DNA of 64,000 nt. It comes from Bradyrhizobium sediminis. GTDB taxonomy: Bacteria; Pseudomonadota; Alphaproteobacteria; Rhizobiales; Xanthobacteraceae. Below, in pieces: positions 18,158 through 27,371 of the stretch. The translations under genes were made by a program, and so were the position numbers. How positions within the stretch are numbered: the stretch's first letter is position 1; the number at the start of each line of letters is the position of its first letter. The DNA is taken from the NCBI RefSeq assembly GCF_018736105.1, contig NZ_CP076135.1, positions 3,594,001-3,658,000 of the forward strand, given 5' to 3'. Below the pieces are notes generated by a model. The model had not been told where the DNA came from, searched no databases, and saw only the letters and a list, made by a program, of their open reading frames with translations.

Positions 18158-18916
18158 ATGACCTATTGTTGCGGAGTGCTGGTGCGGGACGGGCTGGTGA
18201 TGATCGCCGACACCCGCACCAATGCCGGGCTCGACAACGTCTCGACCTTTCGCAAGCTCCACATCTTCAACAAGCCTGGCGAGCGCATCATGGCGATCGC
18301 CAGCGCCGGCAATCTCGCGATCAGCCAGTCGGTGCTGTCGACCCTGACCGAGGGTCTGGAAGACCCGCACACCGGCGAGATCGAGACGCTGATGAACGCG
18401 CCGACCATGTTCCAGGCCGCGCAGCGCATCGGCCGGGCGATCCGCGCGGTGCACGCCACAGAAGGCGTCGCGCTGAAGTCCGAGGACATCAATTTCGACG
18501 TCTCGTTCCTGTTCGGCGGCCAGATCAAGGGCTCGCGGATGCGGCTGTTCATGGTGTACCCGGCCGGCAACTTCATCGAATGCACCACCGACACGCCCTA
18601 TTTGCAGATCGGCGAGCACAAATACGGCAAGCCGGTGCTCGACCGCGCCATGCATTATGACGTCGAACTCTACGAGGCGCTCAAGACCAGCCTGATCTCG
18701 ATGGACTCGACCATGCGCTCCAATCTCGGCGTCGGCCTGCCGATCGACGTGCTGGTGGTGCGCGCCGACGTCTGCGACGCCGATCTCAATCACCGCATCG
18801 AGGCGGGCGAGCCGTATTTCCACGATTTGCGCTCGCGCTGGTCGGCGGCGCTGCGCGCGGCGCACCAGAATATTCCGAGACCACCCTACAAGACCGAACC
18901 AGACGCAAAAACATAA
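18158..18916 (+). CDS. Anbu-type proteasome-like protease (proteasome beta-subunit homologue)
   Basis: A 252-residue N-terminal-nucleophile hydrolase of the Anbu family, the bacterial proteasome beta homologue distinct from HslV. After removal of Met1, Thr2 becomes the nucleophile ([12 protein letters not shown]). Asp18 in IADTR and Lys33 in TFRKLHIF lie at the positions of the proteasome Asp17/Lys33 in mature numbering, within one residue. The [14 protein letters not shown] segment is also typical. Anbu is known to be encoded with ATP-grasp, alpha-E and transglutaminase genes. Here those three lie at 272-3639 and this gene stands alone, 21 bases before an SDR gene. Confidence 0.93.
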   Translation: MTYCCGVLVRDGLVMIADTRTNAGLDNVSTFRKLHIFNKPGERIMAIASAGNLAISQSVLSTLTEGLEDPHTGEIETLMNAPTMFQAAQRIGRAIRAVHATEGVALKSEDINFDVSFLFGGQIKGSRMRLFMVYPAGNFIECTTDTPYLQIGEHKYGKPVLDRAMHYDVELYEALKTSLISMDSTMRSNLGVGLPIDVLVVRADVCDADLNHRIEAGEPYFHDLRSRWSAALRAAHQNIPRPPYKTEPDAKT

Positions 18917-18936
18917 AACACAAGGGCAGGAAACCA

Positions 18937-19686
18937 ATGGCCGACAAGATTGCAGTGGTGACGGGCGCAGGCACCGGCGTCGGACGCGCGGCGTCGCTGG
19001 CGCTGATGAACGCGGGCTTCACGGTGGTGCTCACCGGACGCCGCATGGAAATGCTGGAAGAAACCAAAAAGCTCGGCGACAATGTCGGCAAGAGCCTGTG
19101 CGTGTCCGCCGACATGACCGATCCCGGCTCGATCGCAGCGCTGTTCGCCAAGGTGATGGACACCTACGGCCGGCTCGACGTGCTCTTCAACAATGCCGGT
19201 ATGGGCGCGCCGCCGGTGAACTTCGAGGATCTGAGCCTCGAGCAATGGCAGGCGGTGGTGAACACCAATCTGACCGGGCCGTTTTTGTGCACGCAGCATG
19301 CGTTCCGGATCATGAAGGACCAGACCCCGCGCGGCGGCCGCATCATCAACAACGGCTCGATCTCGGCGCACGCACCGCGGCCGTTCTCGGCGGCCTATAC
19401 CTCCACCAAGCACGCCATCACCGGCCTGACCAAGGCGACCAATCTCGACGGCCGCATGTACGACATCGCGGTCGGTCAGGTCGACATCGGCAACGCCGCG
19501 ACCCCGATGACCGACCGCATGGTCGCCGGCGTGCTGCAGCCCGACGGCCGCAAGATCCCGGAGCCGCGGATGGACGCCAAGGCGGTCGGCGACGCCGTGG
19601 CCTACATGGCCGGGCTGCCGCTCGACGCCAACGTGCTGTTCATGACGGTCATGGCGACGAAGATGCCGTTCGTGGGGCGGGGGTAA
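18937..19686 (+). CDS. Short-chain dehydrogenase/reductase
   Basis: A 249-residue classical SDR. The cofactor motif TGAGTGVG is at about residues 9-16, NNAGMGAP is the NNAG strand, and the catalytic residues are Ser in [10 protein letters not shown] and the pair YTSTK (Tyr-x-x-x-Lys). GRR after strand 2 favours NADP(H). The start has AGGAAA 7 bases upstream. It follows the Anbu gene by 20 bases and is probably cotranscribed with it. Substrate unknown. Confidence 0.93.
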   Translation: MADKIAVVTGAGTGVGRAASLALMNAGFTVVLTGRRMEMLEETKKLGDNVGKSLCVSADMTDPGSIAALFAKVMDTYGRLDVLFNNAGMGAPPVNFEDLSLEQWQAVVNTNLTGPFLCTQHAFRIMKDQTPRGGRIINNGSISAHAPRPFSAAYTSTKHAITGLTKATNLDGRMYDIAVGQVDIGNAATPMTDRMVAGVLQPDGRKIPEPRMDAKAVGDAVAYMAGLPLDANVLFMTVMATKMPFVGRG

Positions 19687-19702
19687 GCAGCGCGCTCACC
19701 CC

Positions 19703-19720
19703 GTCATTGCTCGCAATGAC
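19703..19720. repeat. Short perfect palindrome
   Basis: GTCATTGC-TC-GCAATGAC, a perfect 8-bp stem with a two-base centre, 17 bases after the SDR stop. There is no U-run. It may be a weak 3' end structure or a minimal form of the palindromic repeats seen elsewhere in the window. Confidence 0.5.
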
Positions 19721-19789
19721 ACACTAACCAACGGCATTGCACACCTGACGGCCCTGCCCCCATAATCCCCCCGGGGCCGCGGGGGAATC

Positions 19790-21040
19790 ATGCTGCAGCT
19801 GCAATCGGCGTTCGGCGTGTTGGCGCTGCTTCTGATCGCGTGGGCGTTCGGCGAGAACCGCCGCGCGGTGTCGCTGCGGCAGGCGGCGATCGGGCTCGCC
19901 GTGACCTTTCTCACCGCACTGGCGCTGATCAAGCTGCCGTTCGTGGCGCATGGCTTCGGCGTCATCAACGACGCCGTCGGCGCCGTCTCCGCAGCATCCC
20001 GCGCCGGGACCTCCTTCGTGTTCGGCTATCTCGGCGGGGCCGCGCTGCCGTTCGACCCGAAGGCGCCGGGCGCCGCCTTCATCCTGGCGTTCCAGGCGCT
20101 GCCGGTCGTGCTGGTCATGAGCGTGCTCACCACGCTGTTGTTCTACTGGAGGATCCTGCCGCCGGTCGTGCGCGGCATGGCGTGGCTGCTGGAGCGCACG
20201 CTTCGGGTCGGCGGCGCGGTCGGGCTCTCCACCGCCGCCAATATTTTCCTCGGCATGGTCGAAGCGCCGCTGTTCATCCGGCCCTATCTGGCGCGGCTGA
20301 CGCGCAGCGAACTTTTTCTGGTGATGACCGGCGGCATGGCCGGCATCGCCGGCACCGTGCTGGTGCTGTACGCCACCCTGCTGGCGCCGCTGATCCCGGA
20401 TGCCGCGGTGCATTTCGTCATCGCCTCGGTGCTCGGCGCGCCCGCGGCGATCCTGATCAGCCTGATCATGGTGCCGGAGACCTCGGACAAGCGCACCGGC
20501 GGCGGGCTGATCGATCCCGACATCCACGCCTCCTCCACCATGGACGCGATCGTCAAGGGCACCACCGCCGGGCTCGAACTCCTGCTCAACATCATCGCGA
20601 TGCTGATCGTGCTGGTGGCGCTGGTCTATCTCGCCAACGCCATCCTCGGCCTGTTGCCCACCATCGGCGGCGCCGAGATCTCGATGCAGCGGGTGCTCGG
20701 CTATGTCATGGCGCCGGTGTGCTGGCTGATGGGCCTGCCGTGGCCGCAGGCGGTCACCGCCGGCAGCCTGATGGGAATCAAGACCGCGCTGAACGAGCTG
20801 ATCGCCTATGTCGATCTGTCGAAGCTCGGCCCCGACGCGCTCGATCCCCGCTCCCGGCTGATCATGCTTTACGCGATGTGCGGCTTCGCCAACTTCGGCA
20901 GCCTCGGCATCATGATCGGCGGCCTCGGCACCATGGCGCCGGAGCGCCGCGGCGAGATCAATGCGCTCGGCCTGAAGTCGATCGTGTCGGGCACGCTGAC
21001 GACCTGCCTGATGGGCGCGATCGTCGGGGTGTTGAATTAG
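19790..21040 (+). CDS. NupC-type concentrative nucleoside transporter
   Basis: A 416-residue inner-membrane protein of the CNT family, which imports nucleosides with H+ or Na+. About ten hydrophobic segments are visible. The family signatures are present: STAANIFLGMVEAPLFIRPY (N-x-F-x-G-x-x-E-A-P-L, substrate and ion site), TGGMAGIAGTVLVLY, and TALNELIAYVDL in the second half. The start ATG at 19790 has GGGGGAAT just before it. Length is normal. It converges on the cupin gene with a family B palindromic repeat between. Confidence 0.93.
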   Translation: MLQLQSAFGVLALLLIAWAFGENRRAVSLRQAAIGLAVTFLTALALIKLPFVAHGFGVINDAVGAVSAASRAGTSFVFGYLGGAALPFDPKAPGAAFILAFQALPVVLVMSVLTTLLFYWRILPPVVRGMAWLLERTLRVGGAVGLSTAANIFLGMVEAPLFIRPYLARLTRSELFLVMTGGMAGIAGTVLVLYATLLAPLIPDAAVHFVIASVLGAPAAILISLIMVPETSDKRTGGGLIDPDIHASSTMDAIVKGTTAGLELLLNIIAMLIVLVALVYLANAILGLLPTIGGAEISMQRVLGYVMAPVCWLMGLPWPQAVTAGSLMGIKTALNELIAYVDLSKLGPDALDPRSRLIMLYAMCGFANFGSLGIMIGGLGTMAPERRGEINALGLKSIVSGTLTTCLMGAIVGVLN

Positions 21041-21045
21041 TTGTC

Positions 21046-21184
21046 GTCATTCCGGGGCAGCCCCAACGGGTCGGCGCTTTCGCGCCGCCCGATGACAGGC
21101 TCCGGGCTGAACCCGGAATCTCGAGATTCCCCGATGTGCCATTGCACATCTGAGGTTCGACGCTTCGCGCCGCCCCGGAATGAC
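21046..21184. repeat. Palindromic intergenic repeat, family B, copy 1
   Basis: Bounded by GTCATTCCGGGG and its complement CCCCGGAATGAC, with internal hairpins: CGGCGCTTTCGCGCCG at 21072-21087 and TGTGCCATTGCACA near 21135-21148. Other copies are at 39594-39696 and 45139-45255. The inner piece 21063-21103 recurs, reversed, inside the family A repeat at 43521-43559. Confidence 0.88.
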
Positions 21185-21187
21185 GGC

Positions 21188-21751
21188 TTACGCCGTCAGT
21201 TCGACGGTATCGAACTCCGCCGGCAGGATCACTTCCAGCAGTTCGACGTCGTCGGAATAATCCATGATCAGGTGCTTGATGCGGGGTGGTTGGATCCAGG
21301 CGCTGCCCTCCTCCATCAGGGTCTCGCCCTGTCCCTCCATGTAGGTCTTCACCCAACCTTTGAGGACATAGACCATCTGGAATTCGACATCGTGGAAGTG
21401 CAGTTTCGAAACCTCATCGGGATCGCACGGTCCGACCAGCCGGATCACATGCGCCTGCGCCAGGCCCTGGGTCGCATCGGCGAAGCCGAGATCGCGGTAT
21501 TTCGCATAGGCGCGCAAGCCATCGGCCTTGAAATCTTCTTCACGATGATGGCTGACGGCGACGCGCTGCTTCGGGCGGGCGCGCTTGGCGGCAGGCACCG
21601 CGCGCGCCTTGGTCTTGCGGTCCTTGGCCTTGATGGTTTTTCGCGCGGTGGATTTGGCCGCTGTCTTCTTGGCGGCGGTCTTGCGCGCCGGCGATTTCTT
21701 CAACGCGGCGGTCTTCGACGCGGCGCGCGATTTCGGCTTCTTCTGGGCCAT
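21188..21751 (-). CDS. Cupin-domain protein with Lys/Ala-rich histone-H1-like N-terminal tail
   Basis: A 187-residue protein in two parts. Residues 1-63 are almost only Lys, Ala, Arg, Ser and Thr, with repeated KTAAKK / KSTARK blocks like the tails of histone H1 and bacterial H1-like proteins. Residues about 75-187 form a single cupin: KLHFHDVEFQMVYVLKGWVK (motif 1, His-x-His and Glu) and PPRIKHLIMDYSDDVELLEV (motif 2). The tail suggests nucleic-acid binding or a disordered linker; the cupin could bind a metal and a small ligand. The ATG at 21751 is preceded by GGGAGAG. Stands alone, convergent with nupC. Function unknown. Confidence 0.85.
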   Translation of the reverse strand: MAQKKPKSRAASKTAALKKSPARKTAAKKTAAKSTARKTIKAKDRKTKARAVPAAKRARPKQRVAVSHHREEDFKADGLRAYAKYRDLGFADATQGLAQAHVIRLVGPCDPDEVSKLHFHDVEFQMVYVLKGWVKTYMEGQGETLMEEGSAWIQPPRIKHLIMDYSDDVELLEVILPAEFDTVELTA

Positions 21752-21850
21752 TGGTGCTCTCCCTTTCCGAATGGAGGAAAGAGGCTAGCACAATTTGGGC
21801 TTCGCGGGGTGGGCCAAAGCGCGCTCGCGCCGCGCCCACCCTGCCCCGTG

Positions 21851-22138
21851 TCAATGCAGCCGGAACACGCCGTCGACGGCGCGCAGCTCGGCGGGCTTGA
21901 TCAGCTTGGAATGCGCCACCGTGACCGAGAACAGCGGGCCTTCGAGCCTCTCCTGCCAGAAGACGAGGAAATCCTTCAGCGCCGGAAATTTCGGAAACAG
22001 ATCGTAGTTCTGCCAGACGTAGGTCTGCAGCAGCGACGGATGATCCGGCATCCGATACAGGATCTGCGCCGTCGTCAGCCCGTAACCCAGCACCTGCTTC
22101 CGAAAGTCGTCGGAAACAACTCCAACCCGCGAAACCAT
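21851..22138 (-). CDS. usg: Usg-like protein
   Basis: A 95-residue protein of the Usg family (PF06233 type), a short conserved protein of rhizobia and relatives with no proven function. The body is strongly recognisable: FRKQVLGYGLTTAQILYRMP, then YVWQNYDLFPKFPALKDFL, and the end AELRAVDGVFRLH. The ATG at 22138 is chosen because GGAGG lies five bases upstream; another ATG 12 bases earlier overlaps that site. The gene is divergent from groESL. Confidence 0.88.
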   Translation of the reverse strand: MVSRVGVVSDDFRKQVLGYGLTTAQILYRMPDHPSLLQTYVWQNYDLFPKFPALKDFLVFWQERLEGPLFSVTVAHSKLIKPAELRAVDGVFRLH

Positions 22139-22207
22139 GCCAACCTCCATTGCTGGAGCGCATTCACGTGGTGGCCACCAACCGGAGCCACCCCGGCGGA
22201 GATGCGC

Positions 22208-22226
22208 TCACATGAGAGAAATGTGA
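22208..22226. promoter_or_regulatory. 19-bp inverted repeat upstream of usg
   Basis: TCACAT-GAGAGAA-ATGTGA, a perfect 6-bp inverted repeat with a 7-base centre, about 70 bases upstream of the usg start and on the far side from groES. The order is inverted relative to a CRP site (TGTGA-N6-TCACA). It could be an operator; no regulator is assigned. Confidence 0.4.
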
Positions 22227-22285
22227 CGCACGCGACCCGCCCATCACAAGCCTAAATGTTTAACGATTTGTTGAAAAAGGCCGCG

Positions 22286-22312
22286 TTAGCAGCAGCTTAC
22301 CGCATGTGCTAA
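22286..22312 (+). promoter_or_regulatory. Degenerate CIRCE element upstream of groESL
   Basis: The HrcA operator CIRCE is TTAGCACTC-N9-GAGTGCTAA. Here TTAGCAGCA-N9-ATGTGCTAA keeps the exact 9-9-9 geometry and all six outer bases of each arm (TTAGCA/TGCTAA) but has lost the inner CTC/GAG. It lies 205 bases before the groES start and 93 bases before a good RpoH promoter. It may be a weakened HrcA site or a relic. Confidence 0.6.
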
Positions 22313-22404
22313 TATGGCTTTCGCCGGTTTGGCCGCCGGAATTAATGATGATGAACGATTTTGGCAGGCGCCATATTTGAGTGCCAGTTTTTCTGCTAGA
22401 AGCC

Positions 22405-22433
22405 CTTGTCCCCGCAACAAACCAGCCCTATGT
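22405..22433 (+). promoter_or_regulatory. RpoH (sigma-32)-type heat-shock promoter for groESL
   Basis: CTTG (22405-22408) and CCCTATGT (22426-22433) are 17 bases apart. This fits the alphaproteobacterial RpoH pattern of CTTG plus a CC-TAT-T type -10. A transcript from here would have a leader of about 75 bases before the groES ATG at 22517, which has AGGAGG upstream. Confidence 0.6.
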
Positions 22434-22516
22434 CCAGAGCGCCCCGCTGGCACTCGCTGGACGGGACTGCTAATTTTTTAAAAACTCTAACATCTTCAAA
22501 ATCTTAGGAGGACTGC

Positions 22517-22834
22517 ATGAAATTCCGTCCGCTTCACGACCGCGTCGTGGTCAAGCGCATCGACGCCGAAGAGAAGACCGCAGGCGGCATCATCATTCCG
22601 GACAGTGCCAAGGAAAAGCCCTCGCAGGGCGAAATCACCGCCGTCGGCCCGGGCGGCCGCGACGAAGCCGGCAAGCTGATCCCGATCGACCTCAAGGTCG
22701 GCGACCGCGTGCTGTTCGGCAAATGGTCCGGCACCGAGGTCAAGCTCGATGGTCAGGAACTGCTGATCATGAAGGAAAGCGACATCATGGGCGTCCTCAC
22801 CGACGTTCCCGCCACCAAGAAGAAGGCCGCGTAA
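22517..22834 (+). CDS. groES: Co-chaperonin GroES
   Basis: A 105-residue GroES, the heptameric lid of the GroEL folding chamber. It begins [20 protein letters not shown], carries the mobile loop [20 protein letters not shown] that docks on GroEL, and ends with a Lys-rich tail. A consensus AGGAGG lies eight bases before the ATG. Heat-shock regulation is suggested by the upstream RpoH-like promoter and the degenerate CIRCE. It forms an operon with groEL, with an unusual repeat in the 139-bp gap. Confidence 0.98.
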   Translation: MKFRPLHDRVVVKRIDAEEKTAGGIIIPDSAKEKPSQGEITAVGPGGRDEAGKLIPIDLKVGDRVLFGKWSGTEVKLDGQELLIMKESDIMGVLTDVPATKKKAA

Positions 22835-22849
22835 GCCGCGTCCGTTCCC

Positions 22850-22949
22850 TCATCCTGAGGAGCCGGCGCAGCCGGCGTCTCGAAGGATGAGCCCCATGCT
22901 CAACTCATCTCATCCTTCGAGACGCCCTCCGGGCTCCTCAGGATGAGGA
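22850..22949. repeat. Palindromic intergenic repeat, family A, copy 2, inside the groESL operon
   Basis: CATCCTGAGGAGCCGGCGC...GGCGTCTCGAAGGATGAG, then, after a short spacer, CATCCTTCGAGACGCCCTCC...CTCCTCAGGATGAGG. The two halves are inverted copies of each other, so the whole 100 bp can fold into one long hairpin in the groES-groEL mRNA. It ends 24 bases before the groEL start. Confidence 0.9.
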
Positions 22950-22973
22950 TCCAGTTCAAACGGAGACAAATAA

Positions 22974-24617
<1,644 letters not shown>

Positions 24618-24650
24618 GTCCAGCCACTCAAGGCGACTACACAGGAATGC

Positions 24651-24682
24651 AAAACCCCGGCAGCGATGCCGGGGTTTTTCTT
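24651..24682. terminator. Bidirectional Rho-independent terminator
   Basis: AAAACCCCGGCA-GCGA-TGCCGGGGTTTT: a perfect 12-bp stem with a GNRA tetraloop and T-runs on both strands. It sits 33 bases after the groEL stop and 8 bases beyond the stop of the convergent spermidine-synthase gene, so it serves both. Confidence 0.95.
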
Positions 24683-24690
24683 TCGGGCCG

Positions 24691-26997
24691 CTATTTATTG
24701 AGCGATATCGCCGCCAATCCTGCTCGTTCATTCCATTTGCGCATCAGGGCACCCAGCACGTTGGAATAGTCGTCCGACCAGACATCCTGCGCCGGGTCAC
24801 GATGCAGGACCGGCCAGTATCGCGACTTCGCCAGCCCACCAAAATCCTGTTCGCCGCGTGCCACCGCCACTACCTTCGGCACCCATTTGTTTTCATGAAC
24901 GCTCTCTTGCACGTCGCCGCCGCGATAGTAGCGCGCGATAGCACCATTGGCTTCGGCGACGCCGGCCACAACGGAGGCGAGTTCCATGTTGCGGTTCGAG
25001 ACGTGCACGGCCACGATGCCGTTCGGAGCGAGCTTGCCAAAGTACATCGCCATGGCCTCACGGGTCAGCAGATGGATCGGGATTGCTGCACCGAGGAATG
25101 CGTCGATGAAGATCAGGTCGTAGGGCTCGGCGGAAGCATCCGACAGCGTCAGCCGCGCATCACCCTGCACGATCTCCGTCCCCGGCCCGCACTCCGAAAT
25201 GTAGTTGAACAGTTTTGGATCGCGAGCGACGCGGATGACGTCCGGATCGATCTCATAGAATGTCACGCTATCGCCGGGCTTGGTGCGGCAGGTCAGCGCT
25301 CCCGTGCCAAGTCCGATCACGGCCATCTTGATGGGACCTCCGACCCGGGCGCGAACCGCATCGACGGTTTGCGCAATGCCAGCGCCGTCAAAGAACTCCG
25401 CCACCATCTCGGGGCGACCCGTCACGCGAACGCCGAGGTCGTCACGGATTCGTTGCGAACCTTGGCCGATGGTGCCGTGCCAGAGCACACGAAACCGGCC
25501 ATCGCTGGTTTCAGCGGCATTGAGGACGCCGAAGAAATTGCGGACGACGTAACCTTCCCGGCCGTAGTGGAAACCATACGCGTTGGTGAAGAAGATGAAG
25601 GCGATGATCGCCGCAAAAGAAACTGGCGCACGCCAGTAGTAGACCGTCGCGCCGAGCAATAACCCGTTCATGACGATGATCGACGCGGTGTCGAACTGGA
25701 TGTCAACCCACTTCAGGACGAACACAGCGAGCGCCGCCGCCGTGAGCGCGACGAGCAGCAATTTCCGCATAGCGCTGTCGGTCAAGGCCCTGCCTATCGA
25801 GGCGGTGGCCGGCGGGACGCACAGGATTGCCAGCACGATCAGGATCGGATACTCCGCGACCCAAGTGAACAGATGCGGCGCCACCAGTCCTGTCGTGATA
25901 CCGCCGATCAGTCCGCCGCTCGAAAGCCAGATGTAGAAATTGGTCAGATAGCGCGCCGCCGGCCGCCGGCGGGCCAATTCGCCGTGGCACATCAGCGCCG
26001 TCACGAAGAACGCAGCGATATGGACGCTCAGCGAGCTGATCAGCCATTCGACCGGATTGATGCTGACGAAGACGACCAGCAACAGGATGAAGGCCGGGAA
26101 TGCCCTGACCACCAGCCAATGCGGTATGAGGGGGCGGGTTTGGAAGGCGATGACCAGGCTCAACAGATAAAGCGCGAGCGGCAGCACCCAGAACAGCGGT
26201 ACGGCGGCCACGTCGGTCGACATATACGCGGTTACAGCCAGCAAGAGACCCGAGGGCACCGCCGACAGCCCGATGCAGGATGCCACATTGCGCCAGCTCG
26301 GCGGCGCGGCGAGCGCCTCGACCGTAACTGTGTGGCTCGGCAAAACCCGCGATCGTAGCGATAGCGTTGCGCAGCCGCCAATCAGCGCGATCAGGCCATA
26401 AAAGCCGACGGTCCAGAACCAGGTCTGGGCGCCAAGCCCGACAAACGGCTCGACCACGAACGGATACGAAACCAACGCCAGGAAGCTGCCGATGTTGCTC
26501 GCGACATAAAGGAAATAGGGATCCTGCGCAGAAGGATGATCGGTGCGGGCAAACCACGCCTGAAGCAGCGGTCCGTTGGCGCTGAGCGCAAAGAACGGCA
26601 ATCCGATCGACGCGGTGAAGAGCCCAATCAGCCAGAATGTTTCGCCCTCCGCGGGCGGACGGCCCCAATCGGCGGCAATGTGAAGCGGCAGCGCCGCGCA
26701 GGCCGCTGCCGTGACGATCACATGAATGACGAGCGCCAGCCGCAGCGGCACAAATCGCATCAGCAGGTGCGCGTAGACGTAGCCGGCCAGCAACATCGCC
26801 TGAAAGAACACGGTCGCCGTCGTCCAGACCGCAGCGGAGCCCCCCAATCGCGGAAGTACCATCTTCGTAAACATCGGCTCCACCGAGAACAGCAGCGCCG
26901 CGCTGGCGAAAATCGCAGCGATGAAGGTCGCCAGCCTCAAACTGTCGGAGGCAATTGCTTTCGGCGCCTGGCCTATCGTGCGATCAAATACGGTCAT
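24691..26997 (-). CDS. Fused MFS-like membrane domain / spermidine-synthase-like methyltransferase-fold protein
   Basis: A 768-residue fusion. Residues about 20-500 hold some twelve or more membrane segments, starting ATFIAAIFASAALLFSVEPM, and resemble a transporter. The C-terminal part (about 520-768) is a spermidine-synthase fold with the nucleotide motif MAVIGLGTGALT, the acidic strand FYEIDPDVI, GDARLTL and DLIFIDAFLG. Spermidine synthases use decarboxylated SAM; whether this fusion makes a polyamine and exports it is not known. The ATG at 26997 is preferred because GAAAGGG lies six bases upstream; an ATG at 27003 directly follows that site. Confidence 0.88.
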   Translation of the reverse strand: MTVFDRTIGQAPKAIASDSLRLATFIAAIFASAALLFSVEPMFTKMVLPRLGGSAAVWTTATVFFQAMLLAGYVYAHLLMRFVPLRLALVIHVIVTAAACAALPLHIAADWGRPPAEGETFWLIGLFTASIGLPFFALSANGPLLQAWFARTDHPSAQDPYFLYVASNIGSFLALVSYPFVVEPFVGLGAQTWFWTVGFYGLIALIGGCATLSLRSRVLPSHTVTVEALAAPPSWRNVASCIGLSAVPSGLLLAVTAYMSTDVAAVPLFWVLPLALYLLSLVIAFQTRPLIPHWLVVRAFPAFILLLVVFVSINPVEWLISSLSVHIAAFFVTALMCHGELARRRPAARYLTNFYIWLSSGGLIGGITTGLVAPHLFTWVAEYPILIVLAILCVPPATASIGRALTDSAMRKLLLVALTAAALAVFVLKWVDIQFDTASIIVMNGLLLGATVYYWRAPVSFAAIIAFIFFTNAYGFHYGREGYVVRNFFGVLNAAETSDGRFRVLWHGTIGQGSQRIRDDLGVRVTGRPEMVAEFFDGAGIAQTVDAVRARVGGPIKMAVIGLGTGALTCRTKPGDSVTFYEIDPDVIRVARDPKLFNYISECGPGTEIVQGDARLTLSDASAEPYDLIFIDAFLGAAIPIHLLTREAMAMYFGKLAPNGIVAVHVSNRNMELASVVAGVAEANGAIARYYRGGDVQESVHENKWVPKVVAVARGEQDFGGLAKSRYWPVLHRDPAQDVWSDDYSNVLGALMRKWNERAGLAAISLNK

Positions 26998-27101
26998 GTT
27001 CATCCCTTTCAGGTATCGGTAAAATGCCCGTTCGACACGGGCGGAGCGCAACCACTCGTCCAAAGGTCGCGCGATGGGGATCGTTTCAGCGTGCTTCCAA
27101 G

Positions 27102-27131
27102 AAAGCCCCGGTGCTTGAGCACCGGGGCTTT
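27102..27131 (-). terminator. Rho-independent terminator downstream of the 54-residue peptide gene
   Basis: AAAGCCCCGGTGCT-TG-AGCACCGGGGCTTT, a 14-bp perfect stem. On the minus strand it lies 76 bases after the stop of the small gene at 27207-27371 and before the start of the spermidine-synthase fusion. It therefore separates the two transcripts. Confidence 0.85.
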
Positions 27132-27206
27132 CCGGTGTCACCTCAGATGACGCCGCGTTCGATTGCTTTATGCGACGTCACTCTTCGGCTGGGATCAGCA
27201 GCTGGG

Positions 27207-27371
27207 CTACTTCCTGACGCCGCCCATGCCGCCGCCGCTACCGTCTCCCATTCCGGTCATGCCACCGGTGCCGTCCATGTTGCCCCGGGCCGAGCCGGCC
27301 GACATACCGGCATAGGTCGCGGTAACCGCAATCAAAGCCGCGATCACAAATTTAACGATCGAGTGTCGCAT
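27207..27371 (-). CDS. Small secreted Gly/Met-rich peptide, 54 residues
   Basis: A 54-codon gene with its own signals: AAAGGAAG about seven bases before the ATG, and a strong terminator 76 bases past the stop. The product has a signal peptide (MRHSIVKFVIAALIAVTATY, cleavage near SAGSARG at about 25-30). Its mature part is low-complexity: NMDGTGGMTGMGDGSGGGMG then GVRK. It has no Cys or His; Met and Asp could bind a metal, and the Gly-rich pattern could be structural. I do not recognise a family. The combination of ribosome site, leader and terminator argues that it is real. Confidence 0.72.
   Translation of the reverse strand: MRHSIVKFVIAALIAVTATYAGMSAGSARGNMDGTGGMTGMGDGSGGGMGGVRK

Noticed and set aside
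24651..24682. Hairpin after groEL as a palindromic repeat
   Set aside because: It has a GNRA loop and T-runs and no similarity to families A-C, so it is an ordinary terminator.
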